Source: Alcaligenaceae bacterium
GTDB taxonomy: Bacteria > Pseudomonadota > Gammaproteobacteria > Burkholderiales > Burkholderiaceae_B
Direction: 5' to 3'
Length of the DNA stretch: 64,000 nucleotides
NCBI GenBank assembly: GCA_013416455.1
Contig: JACCES010000019.1
Location: 1-64,000, forward strand
Of this stretch, positions 7,460 through 16,029 are shown in pieces. A model generated the notes under the pieces. That model saw only the letters and a program-made list of their open reading frames with translations. It did not search any database and was not told the DNA's origin. Both the position numbers and the translations under genes were made by a program. Within the stretch, counting starts at the first letter, position 1; every line of letters starts with the position of its first letter.

Positions 7460-8236
7460 ATGACAGATACGCCTGACGTACAGACAGAGCTATGTAAACA
7501 GTGCAAAAGTGAAATCCCCAGTGGGGCGCGAATCTGCGCAAAGTGCAATTCATATCAAGATTGGCGCAGCGTAATTCCATTTTCCAACACTGCACTCGCT
7601 CTGCTTACTGCGCTTGTTTCTGTCATCGGGATTGCAACCCCCGCTGTTTACAGCGTCGTCCATAAGCCTCGTTCAGAAGCGGTGCTAACCATGCCATCGG
7701 TAGACGGCACAACTCTTAGGGTGGTCGCAATAAACCGTGGAGACGCACCTGCCTCTCTTATCAAGGCATGGGTAGACAGCGAATACTTGGCAGCGGCAAC
7801 AAAAGTTCGACTTAGGAATGACTCAGATGCCATCATTCACCCTGGCAGCCAGTTGCTCACATTCGACATCGTCCCCCTTTTGGACGAGGATGATTCTTAT
7901 CGCAGCTCTTTGGAAATGCTCACCTATATCACCCAAAACAAAGAAGCCCCGCGAACAGAAATCCGATTTCATGTATTTCAGTCCGATGGCCGCTTTGTCG
8001 TACAAGCAATTTCTCTAGATGCAGGGCAACTTTTCTCCTTGTTGCGATCCAACGCTGACCGCTGCTCCGCAGTTAAAGAAATAAACTTTGAAAATGGATG
8101 TATTGGGAGGGGAACTCCTCCCGAAGAACGATTCCCTAGGGAGTCAGAAACCATACCTAAAGGGTTGGTTGATGAGCTTGAAATACGCATAAATCGGCAG
8201 CAGGAAGCTGCTGCAAGAAATGCGCAACAACAGTAG
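7460..8236 (+). CDS. Zinc-ribbon, single-TM protein of unknown function
   Basis: The 258-residue protein has a short N-terminal zinc ribbon (C12xxC15, C26xxC29), one membrane segment at about residues 43-66, and a soluble C-terminal domain that looks beta-rich (TTLRVVAINRGDAPASLIKAWVDSEYL, SQLLTFDIVPLL). The tail is Gln/Ala/Arg-rich. No enzyme motif was seen and I do not recognise a family. Composition is less GC-rich than the ICE backbone. It follows the XRE gene on the same strand and lies between DUF2958 and DUF736, where backbone order is usually unbroken, so it is cargo. The overall plan is shared with the gene at 8793, but I cannot show homology. Confidence 0.7.
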   Translation: MTDTPDVQTELCKQCKSEIPSGARICAKCNSYQDWRSVIPFSNTALALLTALVSVIGIATPAVYSVVHKPRSEAVLTMPSVDGTTLRVVAINRGDAPASLIKAWVDSEYLAAATKVRLRNDSDAIIHPGSQLLTFDIVPLLDEDDSYRSSLEMLTYITQNKEAPRTEIRFHVFQSDGRFVVQAISLDAGQLFSLLRSNADRCSAVKEINFENGCIGRGTPPEERFPRESETIPKGLVDELEIRINRQQEAAARNAQQQ

Positions 8237-8267
8237 TTACAACAAAATCTTTACTCATACGGTTGCC

Positions 8268-8303
8268 ATGAAAAGAAGCACCTCGCTTCATCAAGCGAGG
8301 TGC
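8268..8303 (-). terminator. Rho-independent terminator after DUF736
   Basis: GCACCTCGCTT (8278-8288) pairs perfectly with AAGCGAGGTGC (8293-8303) around a 4-nt loop. On the minus strand the stem is followed by TTCTTTTC. It lies just past the DUF736 stop at 8312, so it terminates that gene; it could also help block read-through from the plus-strand gene. Confidence 0.8.
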
Positions 8304-8311
8304 CACAGGCG

Positions 8312-8535
8312 TCAAGAGGACTGAGGCTTGCTGCGCGACCAGATGAGGTTGTGCGTGCCGTGCTCGCCTTCGATCAGGCGGGCATAGACCGTTGCCGAGA
8401 ACGAAGGATCGTCCAGGGTCACGGACACATAAGGGCGTCCGGCCTCGCTGGTCTTTTTCCACGCTGCGCCGATGTCGTGGCCAGCCGCTTGCAGGCGGTA
8501 ATCGGGTGCGCTCTCGTTGTCACGCTTTCGCGCAA
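8312..8535 (-). pseudogene. DUF736 protein lacking its N-terminus
   Basis: The minus strand encodes RDNESAPDYRLQAAGHDIGAAW, then KKTSEAGRPYVSVTLDDPSFSATVYARLIEGEHGTHNLIWSRSKP, the conserved C-terminal two-thirds of DUF736, a small ICE backbone protein that normally begins with an IGTFT-type start. That start is missing: upstream of about 8535 the frame reads unrelated sequence (MVGACGTIPGLLPQVA). The 5' end was lost on the side facing the cargo gene at 8793, so it is probably non-functional. Confidence 0.75.
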
Positions 8536-8792
8536 CCTGCGGCAGCAAGCCGGGGATAGTCCCACAAGCCCCGACCATTGAGGCGGGGCGCTGCCTTCAC
8601 CGCAAGCGCAGTGCGCAGCGCCGCAGGCGCGAAGGCGTGAGGGATTGAAGCCGAATGGCCGTGACGGCAAAGACGGCACGGGGCGCAGCCCGAAAGCCCG
8701 GCGGGCATTGCTCCGACACGCTCATAATTTTTAGTGGGTCAAGCTAAACTGCCACGAAACGATACGCCACCGGATAATTTATAGGAGATTTT

Positions 8793-9509
8793 ATGGAAGG
8801 CATGCCCTCTTGGATTAATACTGTTATTGCCGTTGGCGGTGTCCTAGGAACGATAGTTACCGCTGTCGCAACTTTTTTTCTATGGCGTGTAACCAAGACT
8901 CTTGCGCATGAAACGACAAGGATGGCTGAAGCTGCAGCTCAACCACATGTCGTCGTGACACTCACTCCCAATCGGTGGTCAATGCGGCATTTTGATATTC
9001 ACATCGACAACAGCGGAAATGCGACAGCATATGACATTTCTATCGCCTTCGATCCTCCACTAGAAAATGGGGAGGCACGCGGAGACCGGGTCGAAATCCC
9101 ATTCCAGAAAATAAGTGTCCTCAAACCCGGTCAAGGCATGGCGAGTTATTTGTCTGAATTCGGACGACTGAAGGGCAAGACCTACGAAGTTGAAATTAGC
9201 TGGAAGCGTGATGCGTCCAGCCAACTGCGTCAGAAAAACTCATATACCTTAAGTATGCTCGACCATGAGGGAGTCAGTCGTCTCGGAGATGAGCCATTGG
9301 TTGAGATCGCCAAACACATCAAGAAAATTGAGGAAAACTGGAGTCCGGTTGCCAAAGGGCAAAAACGTACAAAGGTAGATGTGTTTAGTGGTTTTGATAG
9401 GCTGCATGAGCGTCGAGAAGCGAATCGGATGCGTCGTCAGTGGCAAAGAGAACAAGAGGCTCATTCTTCAAAGAATGCGCAATCTGACACTCCGAATTCG
9501 CAGCAATAA
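8793..9509 (+). CDS. N-terminally anchored membrane protein of unknown function
   Basis: The 238-residue product begins MEGMPSWINTVIAVGGVLGT with one membrane helix at about residues 8-31, a short coil (VTKTLAHETTRMAEAAAQP), then a beta-rich domain (HVVVTLTPNRWSMRHFDIHIDNSGNATAYDISIAFDPPL, KISVLKPGQGMASYLSEF) and a charged Arg/Glu/Gln tail. The middle resembles proteins carrying a CARDB- or Ig-like fold, but this is an impression. A GGAGA site (8783-8787) fits ATG 8793. Composition is lower in GC than the backbone. It sits where the 5' end of DUF736 was lost, and ends before a strong terminator: an independent cargo unit. Confidence 0.7.
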   Translation: MEGMPSWINTVIAVGGVLGTIVTAVATFFLWRVTKTLAHETTRMAEAAAQPHVVVTLTPNRWSMRHFDIHIDNSGNATAYDISIAFDPPLENGEARGDRVEIPFQKISVLKPGQGMASYLSEFGRLKGKTYEVEISWKRDASSQLRQKNSYTLSMLDHEGVSRLGDEPLVEIAKHIKKIEENWSPVAKGQKRTKVDVFSGFDRLHERREANRMRRQWQREQEAHSSKNAQSDTPNSQQ

Positions 9510-9517
9510 CTCATTTT

Positions 9518-9557
9518 AAATCCGGGCGCGGCCACCGACGCGCCCGGATTTGCTTTT
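9518..9557 (+). terminator. Strong intrinsic terminator after the 8793 gene
   Basis: AAATCCGGGCGCG (9518-9530) pairs perfectly with CGCGCCCGGATTT (9539-9551) around an 8-nt loop, followed by GCTTTT. It ends the plus-strand cargo gene whose stop is at 9507-9509. Confidence 0.85.
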
Positions 9558-9680
9558 CACAGCGCCCAGGACGGAACGGCCTGAGCGCTGTGCTTGCTGA
9601 CCGCGTTATTCCGGCGCCTTGATGAGTCGCGCAACGCGAAGCGCCCCGGTTGTGGCCGAGGCGCTTACCTTCCGCAAAGT

Positions 9681-10049
9681 TCAAGCGGCCAGCGTCTGCA
9701 CGAGTTCATCCGCCATTGCTTCGGCAGCCGCCGGGGCGTTGTCCTGCTCCTGCATGGTTTCCGACGTTTCGGCCTTGAAGATAGCAGGCATCCAGTCGGT
9801 GCCATCGGCCAGCCGTTCGGCTTCGCTGGCAATGTCGCCTTTCTTCAACTTCGCCAGCCGGGTGACGTGCTCCGGTGCGAATTCGCCCACGGCTTCCAGA
9901 ATCGCGGCCTTCGGCACATGCTGGAAATAGCCGTCTGCGGTGGGTTGCCACCATGCCGCCATGTCCAGCCCCACCGCCTGCGCCAGTTCGGCACCAGGCT
10001 GGTGCTGCGTGGCGCGGGGCGTCACCACGTCCACCGTGGACGCAACGCA
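9681..10049 (-). pseudogene. 3' remnant of the ICE ParB/RepB-like partition protein
   Basis: The minus strand reads QHQPGAELAQAVGLDMAAWW, then QPTADGYFQHVPKAAILEAVGEFAPEHVTRLAKLKKGDIASEAERLADGTDWMPAIF, ending at TAA 9683-9681. This is the C-terminal region of the large ParB-domain (ParB/RepB/Spo0J-like) protein carried by these ICEs. The ParB nuclease-like N-terminal domain is missing; upstream sequence belongs to DUF932 in another frame. It is a deletion remnant. Confidence 0.7.
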
Positions 10050-10188
10050 TATAGGTGTACCGCTGGGAACGGCTTTCGTGGGGCGCTTCCGCAAAAATGG
10101 ACGGGGCCACGCGGTGAATCTGGTCATCGGACAGCGGGGAGTCGCTGCGCAGTACCGGGGAACGGGAAGCGAAACGGGATGCAAGCAT
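10050..10188 (-). pseudogene. 5' remnant of a DUF932 gene, fused out of frame to ParB
   Basis: From ATG 10188 the minus strand reads MLASRFASRSPVLRSDSPLS, then DDQIHRVAPSIFAEAPHESRSQRYTYM, the characteristic start of the DUF932 (phage/plasmid-like) proteins of these ICEs. After about 45 codons homology stops near 10050 and the neighbouring ParB tail continues in a different frame. An internal deletion has joined the two genes and destroyed both. Confidence 0.7.
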
Positions 10189-10192
10189 GGTC

Positions 10193-10791
10193 TTTCTCCT
10201 GACGAAAAGGGTTTGCTGTTCAAACCGCACACCGGATTCCTAGATTCGGAGCCCAGCCTTTCGGCTGTTCGGTGCGGTTGGCACGAGGAACCCGGTTGGC
10301 CCTGTTGCCACCGTCTTTCCTGAGTTCATCGCCCGCGACGGTCAGGAGCCCACGGACGTGGGCCGTCAAGGAGAACAGCGTCAGGGTGGTGCGGCCCGCA
10401 GGCGCAGCCGAGGACACGGCCTGGCGCGCCTTGATGGCACGCGACCACGGGCTACAGTCGCGAGCAAGGTGATGGAGTCAGGAGAGACGGCTGGACATGG
10501 CAACGGCCGCCTTAATGTGCAGACCGCACGCAAGCGAAGCGCGCAGGCCCGAATCGGGAAGCCGGGCCGTAGGCGTCAGGGATGTGGAAGGCTGGCGAAT
10601 GCCAGTCCCGTCAGGGATGAGCGGACAGCGAACCTGGAGCAGCGCGGTCCGCGAAGCGGAGACGCAAGGAGGCACTTGACTTATTATTTCATCTGTATAG
10701 GCAATCTGCCACAGAACAAAAGCGTGTGTTCAATATACATGCAAAAATGAAGCTTCCGGTATAAAAATATTTCTCAGAAAAGGCTCCGACA
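10193..10791. other. DUF932 leader and cargo boundary, non-coding
   Basis: About 600 bp without a supported gene. The left part is the upstream region of DUF932 and contains a long-range stem, AACCGCAC (10223-10230) with GTGCGGTT (10272-10279), enclosing a smaller AGCC/GGCT stem, which may be a structured leader. Composition drops sharply to AT-rich from about 10676, where the cargo carrying the TIR gene begins; a TTGACT box (10676-10681) and a TATAAA box near 10760 could serve as its promoter, though spacing is poor. Confidence 0.4.
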
Positions 10792-13269
10792 ATGAAAGTT
10801 TTTCTCTCACACAGCAGCAAAGACAAAGAGTCCTATATTCGGCTGGTCGCAGACAAAATAGGAAACGGAAACTATGTTCTTGACGAACGAACATTTGAAG
10901 ATGGGGAAATAACCAAGGATGAAATAATCAAGGGCATAGATGAAAGTGAGATGTTCGCTTTTTTTATATCCAACACCGCCTTGGATTCAAAATGGGTGAA
11001 GTCTGAGATTGATCGGGCGGAAATTAGGCTAAACTCTGAGCAGCTTAAAAAAATATATCCAATAATAATTGACCAGTCGATTAAGTATGACGACCCTAGA
11101 ATTCCAATTTTCCTAAAGGAACATTACAACCTAAAGCTAATTACTCGCCCAACTGTCGCTGCCAGACGCATTAAGTCAAAACTTCGCGAGCTTTACTGGC
11201 AGAAAAGCCCAGAGCATAAAAAAAGGCAAACTATTTTTGTGGGTAGAAATGAAATTCTCTCAGATTTTGAGAATCGAATGGATGACATTGATTTTCCAAA
11301 GCCTGCATGCGTCATTGCTTCAGGAATCTCAAAAATAGGTCGATCAAAATTAGTGGCTAGAGCGCTCGCCAAGTCGAACATCGTGACCGATAACTTTTCC
11401 CCCGCCAAGATAATATTGGATCGGGTGGATAGTATTGAAGATTTGATAATTAAAATCATTGACACGGGCCTGACTTGCAATGACAGGAATCTTGCAGCCG
11501 ATTTACTGGAAAAGCCAGTCTCTGAAAAAGAAAAAATCCTTGCTGAATTACTGCGACAAATACATGATGCGCGCGAGGTATTGTTTATAGAAGATAATGG
11601 TTGCTTAATTGACTACACCCGCCAACCAATTTCATGGCTGATGAACTCTTTGGAGATACTCGGAAACATTGGATCGCCAGCCGTTTGCATTTCTGCTCGT
11701 TATCGAGTAGATCGACGAGCAGTAAGGGGTAGGCCATTAATTTACACCATTGAGGTACCTGAACTTAATCCAAAAGAGCGATCCGGCCTTCTAAGAAGAA
11801 TCTTGGAACTATATGAAATCAATCTTGATTCGGATGACTTTAAGTATTTTTCAGAACAACTCAAAGGGTTTCCTGAGGAAGTATATTATTGCGCCGACCT
11901 GATAGCAGATCTAGGCGTAGCACAGGCAAAAAAAGAAACGCATCAAATTACAGAATTTAATGAAGAAAGAGCATCGTTGCTACTTAGAAAGCACGAAGGA
12001 AATAGCGATGTTCTTGATTTTATATATTTATTATCAGAATTTGAATTTATTGGCGTCAGCTTTCTTTACGAGATTGTCGATGAGGAACAGTATGGGCCAA
12101 TTTTAGAGGATCTTATTACACACCTAATATGCGATTACATAGGGAGTGAGAAAGATTACGTCAGACTGAATGATGCTATCAGGGATTTTGTTAAGAGAAA
12201 TAGGCTTTCTTTAAGGGGGGATCTGCGGAATAAGCTTCGTGATCATGTGCAAAGCTTTATAAGAGACACAGAAAAATTCGATCGTGATGCTGCTGATTTT
12301 TTCTATTCAATAAAAGAAGCGTTGGCTAGCGGGAAGCATATTGACGACAAATTCTTAGCCCCTTCTCATGTTCTTAAAACAATCAAAGAGCTTTATCAGA
12401 AAAGAGAAAATCTCAAGCGAGTTATTGAATTGTCCGACATGCTCCTGAGCAAAGAAGGCTCGCTTGACTCTCGAGTGAGCAACGATGCCAGATATTATCT
12501 TTGCCTCAGCTTAGCCCGGCAAAAAGATAAGCGCCTTCTTAAAGAGGTTCAGAAAATAGACGGGGCTGAACATGATTTTGTGCTTGGCTACTATTATCGG
12601 CTTTGCGGCCGACACACAGATGCCATTGAGCGCCTATCCAAACTTGTAGATACACCCTACATATCCTCTCGCGCCAAACGAGAGTTGGTTCAGGTTTATC
12701 TCTACATTGAAGAATACGAGAAAGCATTGGGCATGGCAAAGGACAACTATGAACTCAACAAAGGTAATCAGTTCTTTATTCAGTCCTACCTTAATTGCTT
12801 GCTCAACAATGAAAACTGCATTTCCAATAAAGAGTTGATATCTCGGTTAATTGGTGAGCTGGATGAAATAAAATCCCAACAATCCATTGAGATGACTTTT
12901 ATAGCCAAAGCGCAATATTCATCAAAGATTGAGCACAAGAAAACGCCCGCATACAATTATATTGATGATGCACTAGGACTGGATCAAGATTCAACTTACC
13001 CATTGCTGGCAAGGTTTGACATCTCTTTGAGGCATTTCGATTTGCCAGTTATGGAGTCCACCCTATCTGAGCTTCAAAGGGTGGCACAAAAGCGAACAAT
13101 TTCACAGAACACAATATTTAAAAACAAAGCGTACTATTTGGCTGCAAAAGGGGATCTCCCAGAGGCATATAGAGTGCTAGAAACCAGTCTTCAGAATTAC
13201 CCTAGTGAAACTATCCAACGCCTAAAACAGAAGCTCCTTGACGTCTCAGAAAGAAAGCCTGATCTTTAA
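10792..13269 (+). CDS. TIR-STAND NTPase-repeat protein, candidate anti-phage effector
   Basis: This 825-residue protein begins with a TIR domain (MKVFLSHSSKDKESYIRLV; W68VKSE72 gives the catalytic-type glutamate of NAD-cleaving TIRs). After a VGR box (IFVGRNEI, 149-156) comes a STAND-like NTPase: P-loop GISKIGRS (178-185) with Arg for the usual Lys, Walker-B-like LFIED (264-268), and ICISARYR as a sensor. The C-terminal half (about 470-820) is helical and TPR-like (YYLCLSLARQKDKRLL, YIEEYEKALGMAKDNYELNKGN). Known TIR-STAND proteins sense phage and deplete NAD+; that role here is inferred. The gene is strikingly AT-rich against GC-rich surroundings, a clear sign of transfer, and stands alone on its strand next to the integrase and a PDDEXK gene. 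The degenerate P-loop is unusual. Confidence 0.8.
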   Translation: MKVFLSHSSKDKESYIRLVADKIGNGNYVLDERTFEDGEITKDEIIKGIDESEMFAFFISNTALDSKWVKSEIDRAEIRLNSEQLKKIYPIIIDQSIKYDDPRIPIFLKEHYNLKLITRPTVAARRIKSKLRELYWQKSPEHKKRQTIFVGRNEILSDFENRMDDIDFPKPACVIASGISKIGRSKLVARALAKSNIVTDNFSPAKIILDRVDSIEDLIIKIIDTGLTCNDRNLAADLLEKPVSEKEKILAELLRQIHDAREVLFIEDNGCLIDYTRQPISWLMNSLEILGNIGSPAVCISARYRVDRRAVRGRPLIYTIEVPELNPKERSGLLRRILELYEINLDSDDFKYFSEQLKGFPEEVYYCADLIADLGVAQAKKETHQITEFNEERASLLLRKHEGNSDVLDFIYLLSEFEFIGVSFLYEIVDEEQYGPILEDLITHLICDYIGSEKDYVRLNDAIRDFVKRNRLSLRGDLRNKLRDHVQSFIRDTEKFDRDAADFFYSIKEALASGKHIDDKFLAPSHVLKTIKELYQKRENLKRVIELSDMLLSKEGSLDSRVSNDARYYLCLSLARQKDKRLLKEVQKIDGAEHDFVLGYYYRLCGRHTDAIERLSKLVDTPYISSRAKRELVQVYLYIEEYEKALGMAKDNYELNKGNQFFIQSYLNCLLNNENCISNKELISRLIGELDEIKSQQSIEMTFIAKAQYSSKIEHKKTPAYNYIDDALGLDQDSTYPLLARFDISLRHFDLPVMESTLSELQRVAQKRTISQNTIFKNKAYYLAAKGDLPEAYRVLETSLQNYPSETIQRLKQKLLDVSERKPDL

Positions 13270-13393
13270 TGTGCCATTGGAAAAAGCGTTGGCGCCTATA
13301 GCCCTGATGCTCTAATGCAAGCCATCAATCTTTGGGTCAAAAACTTTTCTGCACATCACCCCAAAGAGTAATCGGTCGCCTCGTAAATCTGAA

Positions 13394-14560
13394 TTACGAC
13401 CGATCTCGTTTGGGGGATGGTATTCTGCGAGATTCGAGCAGACGCCGCGTGTTCTCCAGCTCTTTTTGCAGCAATTCGGCATCCGGCAGTACTGTCCGGT
13501 AGTTGGCCGCCATTACCTTGGTCGGCAAGCCATCCAACGCATACCGCGCTAGGGCATGGCCCTTGTCCGCGCACAGGATCAGGCCCACCGGCGGGTTCTC
13601 GTCCGGGTAAGCCCAATGCGCCTTGGCATAGTTGCAGTACATATGCATCTGCCCCACATCGGCATGGGTCAGGCTACCCAGCTTCAGGTCGATGATGACC
13701 AGGCAGCGCAGCTTGCGATGGAAGAACAGCAGATCCACCCGATACCATGTCTGGTCGATGCGCAGTCGACGCTGCCTCCCAACGAAGGTGAAGCCTTCAC
13801 CCAGTTCCAGCAGGAAGTCTTCCAGTCGCTGGATCAAAGCCGCTTCCAGGTCGGATTCCGAATACTCGTCCTTGAGGTCGAGGAACTCCAGCACATACGG
13901 GTCTTTGATCGCGTCAGTGGGCGTGACGGTATCCTCGGGTTTGGCTACCGAACCCTTTACCAACATCGCCGCCTTATCCTTGGACAACGCCGTGCGTTCG
14001 TAAAACTGGCTGCCGATCTGTCGATCAAGCTGGCGCACGCTCCAGCCGCCGCGCAGCGCCTCGACCTCGTAGAACTGGCGAGCATGGTCATCCTTGACCG
14101 ACAGCAGCCGGACATAGGCTGACCACGGCAAGGTGAAGGCCTGGGCCAGTTCGGAGAGGTCGAATTTCCGAGACACTGTCTGGGATTTCTCGGCTGGCGA
14201 CTCATTTCCCAATTTCCCAGACACTGTCTGGGAAATCTCAGGCTGCGGGTATGCAAGAAAGAAACGCCGCATGCTCTCCAGGTTGTTGACACCGAACCCA
14301 CGTCCGAATCTAGCCGTCAGATCGGCGGACAACCGTTCCATCAACTGCTCGCCGTAACCGGCCCGCCGTCTGCCTTTCTGCTCGGCCTCGACGATCCGGC
14401 GGCCAATCTCCCAATAGCTGGCCGTCATCAGCGCATTGACACTACGCGCCGCCGCCTGGCGCGCTGCATCCAGCAGCTCCACGATGCCGCCGTGGATGCC
14501 GGCATAGCCAGCCGGTAAGGCGGCGGGTTTCCGCGTTGTCACAGGTGTCTTCCTTGGCAT
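13394..14560 (-). CDS. DUF1016 (YhcG-type) PDDEXK nuclease family protein
   Basis: The 388-residue protein has the N-terminal DUF1016_N helical domain (VNALMTASYWEIGRRIVEAEQKG, GYGEQLMERLSADLTARFGRGF, LPWSAYVRLLSVKDDHARQFYEVEALRGGWSVRQLDRQI) and the C-terminal nuclease fold with D276 (YRVDLLFFHRK) and D291xK293 (VIIDLKLG). Related proteins bind DNA and are common in defence islands and mobile elements; the exact role is not established. An internal duplication is visible: SQTVSGK (110-116) and SQTVSRK (126-132). Its start overlaps the end of the integrase gene by 22 bp, implying co-transcription. It appears intact. Confidence 0.85.
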   Translation of the reverse strand: MPRKTPVTTRKPAALPAGYAGIHGGIVELLDAARQAAARSVNALMTASYWEIGRRIVEAEQKGRRRAGYGEQLMERLSADLTARFGRGFGVNNLESMRRFFLAYPQPEISQTVSGKLGNESPAEKSQTVSRKFDLSELAQAFTLPWSAYVRLLSVKDDHARQFYEVEALRGGWSVRQLDRQIGSQFYERTALSKDKAAMLVKGSVAKPEDTVTPTDAIKDPYVLEFLDLKDEYSESDLEAALIQRLEDFLLELGEGFTFVGRQRRLRIDQTWYRVDLLFFHRKLRCLVIIDLKLGSLTHADVGQMHMYCNYAKAHWAYPDENPPVGLILCADKGHALARYALDGLPTKVMAANYRTVLPDAELLQKELENTRRLLESRRIPSPKRDRS

Positions 14561-15756
14561 GCTGTTGCCTCCATAGAACGTGATGCCCCGGTAATCGCCA
14601 GCCGCCGACTCGCCACCAGTTCGGCCGCGTCCCGTACCGGCTTGTCCTCGGTATGAACATAGTGCATAAACATCGCCACGGTCTTGTGACCTGTGAGCTT
14701 CATGCCCACCTTGGTTGGCACGCCCGAGTTGGCAATATCGGTGGTCGCCCGGTGGCGGATGCCATGCGTGCCGACGTGGGGCACGCCAGCGGCCTTGAGC
14801 GCGCGCGTCCAGCCGCCGTAGTGTTCACCGTGGGTCATGTGCCGAGTCGGATCGTTGGGCGACGGCAGGACGTGGGGGCAGCCTTCCCGGCGCGGTGCGG
14901 TGGACAGCAGCCGATAGGCTTCCTCACTCATCGGCTTGGAGATGCCGCCGGTCTTGCTGTCAGGCCAGACGACGCGGCGATGCTCCAGATCAACCCAGCC
15001 CCATTCCAGCGGGCAGATTTCGGAGCGCCGGGCGGCAAACTCGAATTGCAGGCGGATCGCCAGCGGGATGACGTAGTTTTCCAGTCCCTCGGTCTCCAGG
15101 TGTTCCAGGTGGCAGAAGATCCGCACCAGTTCATCGTCCACGATGAGTCGGGTTTCCTTGCCGGGCGGGTACATCGGGACGTGGCGGCACGGATTCGTGC
15201 CGTCCGGGCGCAGCCCCCACACTTCGGCCAGGTTGAACATCTTGCGCAGCACGCCGAAGGTGCGGTTGGCCTCGGCCTGCTTGTAGGCCAGCTTCTTCAT
15301 CAGCGCGGCCACATCCGGGCGCTTCACGTCCTGCACCTTCATCCGCCCCATGATCGGGATGATGCAGCGGTCAATTACGCCCTGATAGCCGCGCTGGGTG
15401 CTGGGCTTGTTGCGCTGCTTGGAGTAGTCCTCCATGAAGGTGGTGCAATACTCTTTCATGGTCGGCGCCTTGCGGGCGGCGTTCTTGGCCGCGCTGGGGT
15501 CGCCACCCTTGCGCACCTCGGCCAGCCACTCCTGCGCCATCGTGCGTGCCTGATCGACCGTCAGTTCCCCGTACTGGCCCAGGGCGGGCTTACGGCGCTC
15601 GCCGGCATTCGTGCGGTACTGGAGCATGAACACCTTGCGGCCCGCCGGGGTGATCTTGCACAGGAAGCCAGGCACAACGGTATCCCGCAGTTCGATGGCC
15701 TTGTCTTGAGGTTGCGCCGCATCGACTGCGGACTTGGTGAGCTTGATCTTCGCCAT
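14539..15756 (-). CDS. int: Tyrosine recombinase (DUF4102-type integrase) of the ICE
   Basis: The 405-residue integrase has the P4-type arm-binding domain (LTKSAVDAAQPQDKAIELRD, KITPAGRKVFMLQYR), a SAM-like core-binding domain and the catalytic domain with R243 (AARRSEI), H331/R334 (HGIRHR), G356-H357 and nucleophile Y366 (HYVHT). All catalytic positions are present, so it is potentially active. It is the outermost ICE gene, pointing inward, and lies about 270 bp from the chromosomal cold-shock gene, so an attachment site should lie in 15757-15930. I could not identify a convincing core repeat because the other ICE end is not in the window. Confidence 0.92.
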   Translation of the reverse strand: MAKIKLTKSAVDAAQPQDKAIELRDTVVPGFLCKITPAGRKVFMLQYRTNAGERRKPALGQYGELTVDQARTMAQEWLAEVRKGGDPSAAKNAARKAPTMKEYCTTFMEDYSKQRNKPSTQRGYQGVIDRCIIPIMGRMKVQDVKRPDVAALMKKLAYKQAEANRTFGVLRKMFNLAEVWGLRPDGTNPCRHVPMYPPGKETRLIVDDELVRIFCHLEHLETEGLENYVIPLAIRLQFEFAARRSEICPLEWGWVDLEHRRVVWPDSKTGGISKPMSEEAYRLLSTAPRREGCPHVLPSPNDPTRHMTHGEHYGGWTRALKAAGVPHVGTHGIRHRATTDIANSGVPTKVGMKLTGHKTVAMFMHYVHTEDKPVRDAAELVASRRLAITGASRSMEATACQGRHL

Positions 15757-15931
15757 GATGACTCCTCGGAAAGCCCGGTTTCCAAGAGCCGCATGGGAGC
15801 CACGCGAGGGGAAGCCGGGTCAAGTTTCGGAAAGCACCGGCATATCTTGAACTCGCCTAAGTGATTGATAAACCTGCTGTATCGAGCCTTGGCGTAGTCC
15901 AGCGAATTGCCGAGCTAGAGTCATCGTGAAA
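15757..15931. other. ICE-chromosome boundary region, likely holding an att site
   Basis: This stretch between the integrase start and the cold-shock terminator contains no gene. By family knowledge the recombination site should lie just upstream of int. The matching direct repeat must be at the far ICE end, beyond position 1, so the site cannot be placed. Confidence 0.4.
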
Positions 15932-15965
15932 CAAAAAAACACCCCACAGGCGGACCGGTGGGGTG
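15932..15965 (-). terminator. Rho-independent terminator of the cold-shock gene
   Basis: CACCCCAC (15940-15947) pairs with GTGGGGTG (15958-15965) around a 10-nt loop; on the minus strand it is followed by seven T (15939-15933). It lies about 65 bp past the stop of the cold-shock gene. Confidence 0.8.
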
Positions 15966-16029
15966 CTTCGGCCGGGGCGCTTTGCCCCGGGGTCAGGCCG
16001 CTGGCGCGGCTTGACTCGGACGGGCCGTC

